A stretch of 64,000 nt of DNA. It comes from Pseudonocardia benzenivorans CB1190 (GTDB lineage Bacteria > Actinomycetota > Actinomycetes > Mycobacteriales > Pseudonocardiaceae). The translations under genes and the position numbers were made by a program. Where the stretch lies: contig NC_015312.1 in the NCBI RefSeq assembly GCF_000196675.2, positions 5,906,501 to 5,970,500 of the forward strand, in the 5' to 3' direction. Shown one piece after another: positions 27,493 through 34,820 of this stretch (positions within the stretch are counted from its first letter, which is position 1; the number at the start of each line of letters is the position of its first letter). The notes below the pieces were generated by a model, which saw nothing but the letters and a program-made list of their open reading frames with translations, did no database searches and was not told the origin of the DNA.

Positions 27493-28182
27493 TCAGGGAC
27501 GGCGCGCGCGGTGCAGCGCGACGGCGCCGAGTGCCAGGTCGCGCCAGGCGACGCCCGTCCAGCCGGCCTCGCCGATGATCCGTGCCAGGTCGGCCTGCGC
27601 CGGCCAGTCGCGGATCGACTCCGCCAGATAGGTGTAGGCGTCGGGGTTCGACGAGACGCGTCGCGCGACGGCGGGCAGCACTGTCGCGAGCATCACGTCG
27701 TGGTAGGCGACGCGGAACGGGGCGAACGTCGGCGTGCCGAACTCGCAGACGACCAGCCGCCCGCCGGGCCGCGTGACACGCGCCATCTCCCGCAGCGCCG
27801 CGCGGGTGTCGACGATGTTGCGCAGCCCGAAGGAGATCGTCACCGCGTCGAACGAGGCGTCGGCGAACGGGAGGTGCAGCCCGTCGGCGGCCACCTTCGG
27901 CACGTCGCGGCGCGCGCCCGCACGCAGCATCCCCAGCGAGAAGTCCGCCGCGACGCACCAGGCGCCGGAACGGGCCAGCGACACCGTCGAGACCGCGGTG
28001 CCCGCGGCGAGGTCGAGGACCTTCTCCCCCGGGCGCGGATCCAGCGCCGCGCGGGTCAGCGAGCGCCAGCGCCGGTCCTGGCCGGCGGTGAGGACGGTGT
28101 TGGTCAGGTCGTAGCGGCGCGCGACCCCGTCGAACATCGCCGCGACGTCGTCGGGTCGCTTGTCCAGGTCCGCGCGGGTCAC
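27493..28182 (-). CDS. menG: Demethylmenaquinone methyltransferase
   Basis: SAM-dependent methyltransferase for the last ring step of menaquinone synthesis, 229 residues. The N-terminal AAMFDGVARRYDLTNTVLT is the UbiE/MenG signature, VLDLAAGTAVSTVSLA is the SAM-binding motif I, and FDAVTISFGLRNIVDTRAAL is the second family signature. The gene stands between menJ and the glycosyltransferases, as in mycobacteria. A gap of almost 200 bases separates it from menJ, so menJ probably has its own promoter. Confidence 0.93.
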   Translation of the reverse strand: MTRADLDKRPDDVAAMFDGVARRYDLTNTVLTAGQDRRWRSLTRAALDPRPGEKVLDLAAGTAVSTVSLARSGAWCVAADFSLGMLRAGARRDVPKVAADGLHLPFADASFDAVTISFGLRNIVDTRAALREMARVTRPGGRLVVCEFGTPTFAPFRVAYHDVMLATVLPAVARRVSSNPDAYTYLAESIRDWPAQADLARIIGEAGWTGVAWRDLALGAVALHRARRP

Positions 28183-28192
28183 CCACCGAACG

Positions 28193-29317
28193 CTACGCGG
28201 CCGTGCCCGGCGGGCTCCCCAGGGCCGCGAGCATCGCGGCGACCGAGGTCGGCCAGCCGAACTGCTCGGCCCTGGTGCGGGCGGCCGCGCGGCCCGCCTC
28301 CGGATCGGCGACGAGCAGGCCGGCCACCGCCGACGCGAACGCGGCCGCGTCGTCGGGCGCGGCCGCCCCCGCCCGGCCCTCGACGATCTCCGGCAGTGCC
28401 GAGGACGCCGACACCACGACGCGCGTCCCGCTGGCGAGCGCCTCCAGGGCGGAGAGCCCGAACGTCTCGTGCGGGCCGGGCGCGAGCGACACGTCGGCCG
28501 ACGCCAGCAGCGTCGCGAGCCGGGCCCGGTCGGGTACGAACCCCGTGAACGTCACCGGCAGCCCCGCGGCGCGCCGGGCCATCGCCGCCCGTCGCGGGCC
28601 ATCGCCGACGACGACGAGCCGGGCGTCGACGCCGTCGCGGCGCAGCGCGGCCAGGGTGTCGACGCTGCGCTCGGGGTGCTTCTCCGGGGAGAGCCTGCCG
28701 CAGTGCACGAGCAGGGCCTCGGCGCCGCCGGCCAGGTCGCGGCGCAGGGCGCCGTCGCGGCGGCGGGGGCTGAACGTCGCGAGGTCGACACCGAGCGGGA
28801 CCTGCGCGACGTTCGCCGCGCCGATGCGGTCGAACTCCGCCCGGGCGAACCCCGTCGTGCACACGACGGTGTCGTACGCGGCCGCCATTCGCGCGTTGGC
28901 CGCGTCGGCGACCACGACGGCCGCGCGGGCGGGCAGCAGGAACTGGGCGAGCAGCCGGTCGAGCCGCTCGTGGGAGATGACGACGCCCGGCACCCCCCGC
29001 CGCGACGCCCACTCCCCCAGCCCGCGCAGCGTCAGCCGGTCGGAGACCTCGATCGCGTCCGGCGCGAGGAGGTCGAGCAACCCCCGGACCCGCCACGGGT
29101 CGACCGCCCGGTAGCCGCCGGTCCCCGGCAGCCGGGGCGCCGGGACCGTGATCCGGCGCACGCCCGACCCGAGCCGCTCGTCGGTCCGCCGGTGGCCGGG
29201 CACGACGAGGACGACGTCGTGGCCGTGCGCGACGTAGCCCGCGCCGAGGTGGGTCAGTGCGGTGCGCAGGCCGCCGGACCGCGGCCCGTAGAAATTGGCG
29301 AGCTGGACGATGCGCAC
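28193..29317 (-). CDS. Glycosyltransferase family 4 protein
   Basis: A 374-residue GT-B glycosyltransferase. The N-terminal domain opens VRIVQLANFYGPRSGGLRTA with the Gly-rich donor/acceptor loop; the C-terminal domain has HCGRLSPEKHPERSVD and the EX7E-type APGPHETFGLSALEALASG. The start is a GTG four bases after the mgtA stop, suggesting coupling. A longer reading from 29365 would make its N terminus out of a 40-bp palindrome and was rejected. It may act with MgtA on a mannolipid, but the sugar is not determined. Confidence 0.85.
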   Translation of the reverse strand: MRIVQLANFYGPRSGGLRTALTHLGAGYVAHGHDVVLVVPGHRRTDERLGSGVRRITVPAPRLPGTGGYRAVDPWRVRGLLDLLAPDAIEVSDRLTLRGLGEWASRRGVPGVVISHERLDRLLAQFLLPARAAVVVADAANARMAAAYDTVVCTTGFARAEFDRIGAANVAQVPLGVDLATFSPRRRDGALRRDLAGGAEALLVHCGRLSPEKHPERSVDTLAALRRDGVDARLVVVGDGPRRAAMARRAAGLPVTFTGFVPDRARLATLLASADVSLAPGPHETFGLSALEALASGTRVVVSASSALPEIVEGRAGAAAPDDAAAFASAVAGLLVADPEAGRAAARTRAEQFGWPTSVAAMLAALGSPPGTAA

Positions 29318-29321
29318 GGGC

Positions 29322-30515
29322 TCACGCGGCCCGCTGTGAGCGGGAGTGGTCGCCATGGCGACCATTCCCGCTCACGACCTGTGCGGCGACGACCTCGGCG
29401 TAGTGGGCCAGCAGCTCGTCGCACACCGACGACCACGTCCGGCGCAGCACCGACCGGCGTGCCGCGGCGCCGAACGCGGCACGCCGCTGCGGGTCGCACA
29501 GGCTCGCGACGGCCGCCCGCAGCTGCGCGTCGGCCGCGTCCGCGGCGGGATCGCCCGCGTCGGTGCCGGCGGGCCGGGGTGGGACGAGCAGGCCCGTCCG
29601 GCCGGGGAGGACCAGGTCGCGCGGCCCGCCCGCGTCAGGGGCGACGACGGGCAGCCCCGACGCCAGCGCCTCCTGCACGGCCTGGCAGAACGTCTCGGAC
29701 GGGCCGGTGTGCACGAAGACGTCCAGCGAGGCGTAGATCGCGGCGAGGTCGTCGCCGTCGCGGAAGCCGAGGAACGCGGCGCCCGGCAGGGTCGCGCGCA
29801 GCCGCTCCTCGCTCGGCCCGGCCCCGACGACGACCAGCCGCACCCCCGGCAGTCCCGCGAGCGCGGCGAGCCGTTCGACCTGCTTCTCCGGCGCGAGCCT
29901 GCCGACGTAGCCGACGAGGACCTCCGCGTCGGGTGCCAGCTCCGCGCGCCGGGCCGGCGAACGCCGCGACGGGGTGAACCGCCGGGTGTCGACCCCGCGT
30001 GCCCATCGGTGCACCCGCGGCACGCCGCGCCGGCGCAGCACCTCGGCCGCCCAGCTCGACGGTGCGAGCGTGCGGTCGGCCTGCGAGTGCAGCCGGCACG
30101 TCCAGCGCCACGCGGCGCGCGCGGTCAGCCCGAGCCCGTAGGACGACGCGAACCCGGCGACGTCGGTCTGGTAGACCGCGACCGTCGGGATGCCGAGGCG
30201 GCGGGCGGCGGCCAGCCCGCGCGCGCCGACGACGAACGGCGCCGCCAGGTGCACGACGTCGGGGGCGAAGGCCCGCAGCGCGGTGAGGATGCGCCTGCTC
30301 GGCACCCCGACCGGCATCGAGTTGACGACGGGCAGCTCCACGGCCGGCACCCGTACGACCGGCACGTCGCCCCAGCGATCGGGCTCACCGGTCCCGGGTG
30401 CGACGACGAGCGCTTCGTGCCCGGTCTCGCCGAGGTGCTCCAGCACCCGCAGCACCGAGTTCGTGACGCCGTTGACGACGGGCAGGAAACTCTCGGAGAC
30501 GATCGCGACACGCAC
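29322..30515 (-). CDS. mgtA: GDP-mannose-dependent alpha-mannosyltransferase, MgtA-like
   Basis: GT4 enzyme of 397 residues. VRVAIVSESFLPVVNGVTNS is the characteristic start; AVYQTDVAGFASSYGLG, RVHRWARGVDTRRFTPS, VGYVGRLAPEKQVERLAAL and TGPSETFCQAVQEALASG follow. Close to mycobacterial Rv0557 (MgtA, formerly PimB), which mannosylates glucuronosyl diacylglycerol or related lipids; it also holds the same place before the Rv0556-like gene and menG. The GTG at 30515 has AGGG upstream. The last 15 or so residues (GNGRHGDHSRSQRAA) are encoded by and just after a 40-bp palindrome that appears to have been added to the 3' end. Confidence 0.85.
   Translation of the reverse strand: MRVAIVSESFLPVVNGVTNSVLRVLEHLGETGHEALVVAPGTGEPDRWGDVPVVRVPAVELPVVNSMPVGVPSRRILTALRAFAPDVVHLAAPFVVGARGLAAARRLGIPTVAVYQTDVAGFASSYGLGLTARAAWRWTCRLHSQADRTLAPSSWAAEVLRRRGVPRVHRWARGVDTRRFTPSRRSPARRAELAPDAEVLVGYVGRLAPEKQVERLAALAGLPGVRLVVVGAGPSEERLRATLPGAAFLGFRDGDDLAAIYASLDVFVHTGPSETFCQAVQEALASGLPVVAPDAGGPRDLVLPGRTGLLVPPRPAGTDAGDPAADAADAQLRAAVASLCDPQRRAAFGAAARRSVLRRTWSSVCDELLAHYAEVVAAQVVSGNGRHGDHSRSQRAA
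29336..29375. repeat. 40-bp palindromic repeat, copy A
   Basis: Begins GTGAGCGGGAG and ends TTCCCGCTCAC around the core GTCGCCATGGCGAC. The 20-bp arms pair throughout with one G-U. It overlaps the 3' end of mgtA. A second copy is at 49227-49266; the differing bases are compensated so pairing is kept. Confidence 0.85.
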
Positions 30516-30869
30516 GCCCCGACCCTGCACCGGCCCGGTCCCCGCGGGCCGACGCCCGCGCGACACGTCGCGGAACACCCGCCCAACAGCGGGTGCCCGT
30601 CCTGGGCGCCCCGTGAGAGCGGCACCTGCGAGCTGCGCCCTTCCCGGCCGCGTAGGGGTATCCGGCCACGCAGGGGATCCCCCGCGGCGCGCGGGTTTTC
30701 CGGTCGCGCAGGGGTTTCCCGGCCGCGCGCGGACCGGCCAAACCGCGCGCGCACCGTCCTGGCCGCGCGGGGACCTCCACGGCCGCGCGGACGGGGTTGG
30801 TCGAGTGCTCCGTGTCACGTCATCCGCGCGTCGCACCCGGGACACCCTGGTCGCCGAGCCTTCACAGCC
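30516..30869. other. Divergent gap between mgtA and the inositol-phosphatase gene
   Basis: This 354-base gap holds no supportable gene. The centre is filled by an eight-unit degenerate tandem repeat (separate entry). Promoters for both flanking genes must lie here; I could not place convincing -35/-10 boxes. Confidence 0.6.
30644..30796. repeat. Eight-unit degenerate tandem repeat, 18-20 bp period
   Basis: Units share a core like GGCCGCGCGG with G-rich right flanks. Cores begin near 30646, 30664, 30683, 30702, 30721, 30741, 30761 and 30781, a period of 18-20 bases. The last four are nearly exactly 20 apart. Best units are GGCCGCGCGGGGACC (30761) and GGCCGCGCGGACGGGG (30781). Units differ by several bases and there are no unrelated spacers. 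Confidence 0.75.
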
Positions 30870-31712
30870 ATGACGGTCCTGCCCCGCCCCGACGCCGCCG
30901 CGCACCGGATGCCCGTGCCCGCACCGGTCGAGCCCGGTCTGCTGTCCCGCGCGCTGGAGGTCGCCGGACGGCTCGCCAACGACGCCGCCGAGGTGATCGC
31001 CGCGACGGCCGGCCGGTCGGTGGCGGGCGGCCTGCCACCCGGCGCGACGAGCAAGGCCGACCCGTTCGACTGGGTCACCGACACCGACCGCACCCTCGAG
31101 CGCCACACCCGGCGCGTGCTGGCCGCCGAGTTCCCGGGCGTGCCCGTCGTCGGCGAGGAGTACGGGCGCGACGCAGGTGCCGCGGACGCCGCCCTGCGCT
31201 GGGTCGTCGATCCCGTCGACGGCACGGCCAACTTCGTCGCCGGGTTCCCCTGGTGCGCCTACAGCCTGGCGCTGGTCGACCACGACGGCCCGGTCGTCGG
31301 TGTCGTCGCCGATCCGGGCCGGTCCCGGCTCTACGCCGCCGCGCGCGGCCGCGGGGTGCGCGCCAACGGCGTCGCCGTCCGCGTCTGCGACCGCGACGAC
31401 GCCGCGGGCGGCCTGGTGTGCGCCGAGCCCCCGACCGACACCCTGCTGCGCGCCGCCCGCGCGGGGCACGCGGGGGTCCGGGTGCTCGGCTCGTCGGCCC
31501 TGGCGATCACGCAGGTCGCCGGCGGACAGGCCGTGGCCGCCGTGCTCCAGGGCTACCAGGAGTGGGACGTCGCGGGGGCGCTCGCCCTGGCGCTGGCGGC
31601 AGGCGCGGTCGTCGTCGACGTCGACGGCAGGCCGGACCCCATGCCCGCCGACGGGATGGTCGTCGCGGCGCCCGGCGTCGTCGGCCAGGTACTGGGCTGG
31701 TGGCGGGGCTGA
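30870..31712 (+). CDS. Inositol-monophosphatase-family phosphatase
   Basis: A 280-residue Mg-dependent sugar or inositol phosphatase. Metal-binding motifs are VVGEEYG, WVVDPVDGTANFVAGFPW (motif A) and YQEWDVAGALALALAAGA (motif B). Substrate could be inositol-1-phosphate, which would fit the neighbouring mannosyltransferases of phosphatidylinositol-type lipids, but histidinol phosphate and other sugar phosphates are possible in this family. ATG 30870 follows the tandem-repeat region. The next gene begins about 15 bases after its stop. Confidence 0.85.
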   Translation: MTVLPRPDAAAHRMPVPAPVEPGLLSRALEVAGRLANDAAEVIAATAGRSVAGGLPPGATSKADPFDWVTDTDRTLERHTRRVLAAEFPGVPVVGEEYGRDAGAADAALRWVVDPVDGTANFVAGFPWCAYSLALVDHDGPVVGVVADPGRSRLYAAARGRGVRANGVAVRVCDRDDAAGGLVCAEPPTDTLLRAARAGHAGVRVLGSSALAITQVAGGQAVAAVLQGYQEWDVAGALALALAAGAVVVDVDGRPDPMPADGMVVAAPGVVGQVLGWWRG

Positions 31713-31726
31713 CCTAGTGTCGGTCC

Positions 31727-32704
31727 ATCGCCACCTCCTCCGCATCCTCGTCGTCGGGAACCTCGTCCTCCGCGTCCGGAGCCTCGCCGCCCAGGACCTC
31801 ACCGTCCGGGGCCTTTCTCGCCGTCCGGGCGACGCCGTTCCTGTTCGTCCTGATCTGGTCGTCGGGGTTCGTCGTCGCCCGACTGGCCGCGCCGCACGCC
31901 GAGCCGCTCACGTTCCTGCTGGTCCGATACGCGGGCGTCGTCGTGCTGATGCTGGCGCTGGCGGCGGTGGCCCGGGCCCCGTGGCCGTCGTGGCGGCAGG
32001 CCGGGCACATCGCCGTCGCGGGCATCGGCATCCAGGCCGGCTACCTCGGCGGGGTCTGGGTCGCGGTCGCCGAGGGCATGCCGGCGTCGGTCACGGCGCT
32101 GGTGGTGAACCTGCAGCCGGTCCTCACCGCGCTGGTCGGCTGGGTCGCGGGCGAGCGGATGGGCCCGCGCCGGGCGACGGGGCTGGTCCTGGGGTTCGTC
32201 GGGGTGGCGCTCGTCGTGTCCGAGAAGCTCACGACGTCGGGCGTCACGACGCTCACGCTCCTGCTCTCCGGTGGCGCGCTGCTCGCGATCACCGCGGGCA
32301 CCCTGTACCAGAAGCGCTTCTGCCCCGAGTTCGACCTGCGCACCGGGCAGGTCGTGCAGTTCGTCGCCGCGCTCGTCGTGACCGCGCCGTTCGCGCTGGC
32401 GTTCGAGCCGATGCGGATCGACTGGACCCCCGAGGTGATCGGGGCGCTGCTGTGGTCGGTGCTCGTGCTCACCGGCGGCGGCATCTCGCTACTGTTCGTG
32501 ATGCTGCGCCGCGGCGCCGCGACCCAGGTGACGACGTACTTCTACCTCGTGCCCGCGATCACCGCCGTGCTGGCGTTCGTCATGTTCGGCGAGCGCCCCG
32601 GCTGGGTCGCCGTCGCCGGGATGGCCGTGACCGTCGTCGGGGTGGCGCTGGCCGCGCGTTCTCAGACGCGCGCGACCTCGACCGGACGGCTCTCCGCCGC
32701 CTGA
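31727..32704 (+). CDS. EamA-family (DMT) transporter without a canonical start codon
   Basis: Ten-helix drug/metabolite transporter. The reading frame opens after a TAG at 31715-31717 and already reads AFLAVRATPFLFVLIWSSGF (helix 1) by about 31810. There is no ATG, GTG or TTG upstream of helix 1; the first is a GTG at 31943, inside helix 2. The upstream codons encode a Ser-rich leader with coding-like third positions. I mark the start at an ATC at 31727 as the most likely position of a rare or mutated start. Later signatures are NLQPVLTALVGWVAGERMG and TQVTTYFYLVPAITAVLAF. The end overlaps the convergent gene by 43 bases. Confidence 0.7.
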   Translation: MATSSASSSSGTSSSASGASPPRTSPSGAFLAVRATPFLFVLIWSSGFVVARLAAPHAEPLTFLLVRYAGVVVLMLALAAVARAPWPSWRQAGHIAVAGIGIQAGYLGGVWVAVAEGMPASVTALVVNLQPVLTALVGWVAGERMGPRRATGLVLGFVGVALVVSEKLTTSGVTTLTLLLSGGALLAITAGTLYQKRFCPEFDLRTGQVVQFVAALVVTAPFALAFEPMRIDWTPEVIGALLWSVLVLTGGGISLLFVMLRRGAATQVTTYFYLVPAITAVLAFVMFGERPGWVAVAGMAVTVVGVALAARSQTRATSTGRLSAA

Positions 32705-33174
32705 CGCGCCTGCCGGCGACGGCGCAGCCACCACGCCCACGAGCCGAGGACCGCCCACGTCCCGGCGACCGCCCCCAGCAGGATCGGCAGCCGGTCGAGC
32801 GCGGTGCGGCCCGCGACCCGGACCAGCGACGGGTGGTCGGTCGCGTACTCGACGACGATCGTCGTGCCCGACTGCAGGCCACGCGGGTACATGACGCCGC
32901 GCTCCGGGACGACGGCCTGCCCGTCCGCAAGGGTGAACCGGACCAGGGTGCGGCTGAAGCTCGACCCGTCGAGCACGGTGGCGGTGGTGAAGGCGCGGTG
33001 CGCCGCGATGGCCCGGTCGTCGAGCATCGCACCGACGAACGCCAGCGCCGCCAGCACGGTGACCAGCACCGCGAGCCCCACGACCAGCTCCGGTTTGCGC
33101 CCGCGCAACCAGGAGACAGCGGCGCGGCCCGAGGTCCCGATCGCCTCGATCAGCTCGCTGCCGCTGCCCGACAC
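32662..33174 (-). CDS. Membrane protein of the Rv0556 type (DUF3592-like)
   Basis: 170 residues with two membrane helices: GLAVLVTVLAALAFVGAML (about 35-53) and ILLGAVAGTWAVLGSWAWWL (about 130-150). Between them is an extracytoplasmic domain containing VRFTLADGQAVVPERGVMYP and GTTIVVEYATDHPSLVRVAG, the DUF3592-like pattern. M. tuberculosis Rv0556, about the same length and located between menD and mgtA, is the positional equivalent. The GTG at 33174 was chosen over longer in-frame readings. The function is unknown. Confidence 0.75.
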   Translation of the reverse strand: MSGSGSELIEAIGTSGRAAVSWLRGRKPELVVGLAVLVTVLAALAFVGAMLDDRAIAAHRAFTTATVLDGSSFSRTLVRFTLADGQAVVPERGVMYPRGLQSGTTIVVEYATDHPSLVRVAGRTALDRLPILLGAVAGTWAVLGSWAWWLRRRRQARQAAESRPVEVARV

Positions 33175-33269
33175 CCGACCGAGTGTAGGCACCGCAACCG
33201 TTGTGTCGTGGCCCGCACCTTCCGGGGCGGGCGCGCACGGTCGCCCCGAGCGGCCTACCCTCGGTGGAC

Positions 33270-34523
33270 GTGACCGTCGCTCCATCACCGTCTCCGCTTC
33301 GCGTGCGGACCCGCACGGTGGACGACCCGGGCCGCCTGCTCGACCTGCTGCCCGACGACCGTCCCCTGTCCTGGGTCCGCGAGGGCGAGGGGCTCGTCGG
33401 CTGGGGCGAGGTCGCGCGGTTCACCGGGACGGGTTCCGGCCGGTTCGCCGAGGCCGACGCGTGGTGGCGCTCGTTCACCGCCCGGCTCGACGTGCGCGAC
33501 GAGGTCGGCGTGCCCGGCACCGGGGCGGTCGCCTTCGCGAGCTTCACCTTCGCCGATCGGTCCCCCGGATCGGTGCTGGTCGTGCCGCGGGTCGTCGTCG
33601 GGCGCCGTGACGGACGCACCTGGATCACCGAGTTCGCGGGCGACGGCGTGCGTACCGCGATGCGCCAGGCCGTGCCGGTGCGGGTGGGCGGCGCCCTGCG
33701 CTACGACGACGGCGACATGACCGTCGCCGACTACCGCGGCGCCGTCGCCGAGGCGGTCCGCCGGATGCGCGCCGGCCAGCCGCAGAAGGCCGTGCTGGCC
33801 CACGACCTGCTGGCCGTCGCCGACCAGCCGCTCGACGCGCGGTTCCTGCTCGCCGGGCTCGCCCACCACTACCCGACGTGTTGGGCCTACTCCGTGGACG
33901 GTCTCGTCGGCGCCACGCCCGAGCTGCTGCTGCGCCGCGAGGGTGAGGTCGTCTCCTCGAGGGTGCTGGCCGGGACGATCTGGCCGGGCGACGACCCCGC
34001 CGGCGCCGGCACCGACATCGGCGCCGCCCTTCTCGCGTCGGCCAAGGACCAGCGCGAGCACGCGTTCGCGGTCGACTCCCTCGCCGCGACGCTGCGTCCG
34101 CACTGCCGCACGCTCGACGTCCCGTCCGAGCCGTCGATCCTGGCGTTGCACAACGTCTCGCATCTCTCCTCCGACGTGCGCGGCGTGTTGCGCGACGGCG
34201 CGTCCCTGCTGACCCTCGTCGCCGACGTGCACCCCACCGCCGCGGTCGGCGGCACCCCGCGGACCGAGGCGCTGCAGGTCATCGCCGAGCTGGAGCGGAT
34301 GGACCGCGGCCGCTACGCCGGTCCCGTCGGGTGGATCGACGCCGCGGGTGACGGGGAGCTCGGCATCGCGCTGCGGTGCGCGCAGCTCGACGGCAACACC
34401 GCCCGGCTGTTCGCCGGTTGCGGCATCGTCGCCGACTCCGACCCCGACTCCGAGGTCCGCGAGGCCGCGGCGAAGCTCGTCGCCGTCCGCGAGGCCCTGG
34501 AGGGCACGCTCGTCGGAGGCTGA
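33270..34523 (+). CDS. menF: Isochorismate synthase
   Basis: Chorismate-utilising enzyme that converts chorismate to isochorismate, the first step of menaquinone synthesis. The 417 residues include ATPELLLRREGEVVSSRVLA, GTIWPGDD, LALHNVSHLSSDVRG, DVHPTAAVGGTPRTEAL, GPVGWIDAAGDGELGIALR and the Mg site in FAGCGIVADSDPDSEVREA. Starts GTG 33264 and GTG 33270 are both possible. The same family makes isochorismate for siderophores; the surrounding men genes favour menaquinone. It is convergent with the large LuxR gene across a gap with two hairpin repeats. Confidence 0.85.
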   Translation: MTVAPSPSPLRVRTRTVDDPGRLLDLLPDDRPLSWVREGEGLVGWGEVARFTGTGSGRFAEADAWWRSFTARLDVRDEVGVPGTGAVAFASFTFADRSPGSVLVVPRVVVGRRDGRTWITEFAGDGVRTAMRQAVPVRVGGALRYDDGDMTVADYRGAVAEAVRRMRAGQPQKAVLAHDLLAVADQPLDARFLLAGLAHHYPTCWAYSVDGLVGATPELLLRREGEVVSSRVLAGTIWPGDDPAGAGTDIGAALLASAKDQREHAFAVDSLAATLRPHCRTLDVPSEPSILALHNVSHLSSDVRGVLRDGASLLTLVADVHPTAAVGGTPRTEALQVIAELERMDRGRYAGPVGWIDAAGDGELGIALRCAQLDGNTARLFAGCGIVADSDPDSEVREAAAKLVAVREALEGTLVGG

Positions 34524-34545
34524 GCCCGGCACCCGCCGCGCCGCG

Positions 34546-34591
34546 GCAACCTCAGTGCCGTCGACCGGCCTGGGCGCGACGGCGAGGTTGC
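34546..34591. repeat. GCAACC-framed hairpin repeat, copy 1
   Basis: Outer stem GCAACCTC (34546-34553) pairs with GAGGTTGC (34584-34591). Directly inside, GCCGTCG (34557-34563) pairs with CGACGGC (34577-34583), leaving a three-base AGT bulge and a 13-base loop. It lies in a convergent gap (menF and the LuxR gene), so it may act as a bidirectional terminator. Confidence 0.7.
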
Positions 34592-34603
34592 GCCCCGACA
34601 GCC

Positions 34604-34657
34604 GAGCGCAACCCCACGGCTCTCCCGAGGCCGGCACACGACGCTCAGGTTGCGCTC
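34604..34657. repeat. GCAACC-framed hairpin repeat, copy 2
   Basis: Perfect 10-bp terminal inverted repeat GAGCGCAACC (34604-34613) and GGTTGCGCTC (34648-34657). The right half, GACGCTCAGGTTGCGCTC, is identical to that of the copy at 57633-57682. The remaining part of the 297-base gap 34524-34820 holds no gene that I can support. Confidence 0.7.
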
Positions 34658-34820
34658 GACGCAGCGAGGCCGGGGCACCCTTCTGCTGGCCCGGGCCGTT
34701 TCCGCGGCCGGCCGCCGTCTCCCTTGTCCGGTCGTCGGCAGTGCGACAGCGTGCCGTCGGACGAGCGCCCCGAAGCCGCGAACACTCGCATCCTCCTGCT
34801 GCCCCGCTGGTGCCGGGTGC

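Noticed and set aside
29318..29365. Upstream start for the GT4 gene giving an N terminus MVAMATTPAH
   Set aside because: That extension is simply the translated 40-bp palindrome and overlaps the mgtA coding end; the GTG at 29317 begins the conserved GT4 fold directly.
30644..30796. CRISPR array
   Set aside because: Units are contiguous 18-20 bp repeats that differ from each other; there are no conserved direct repeats separated by unique spacers and no cas genes.
31943..32704. GTG at 31943 as the start of the EamA transporter
   Set aside because: It would cut off helix 1 and part of helix 2, which are encoded in frame upstream.
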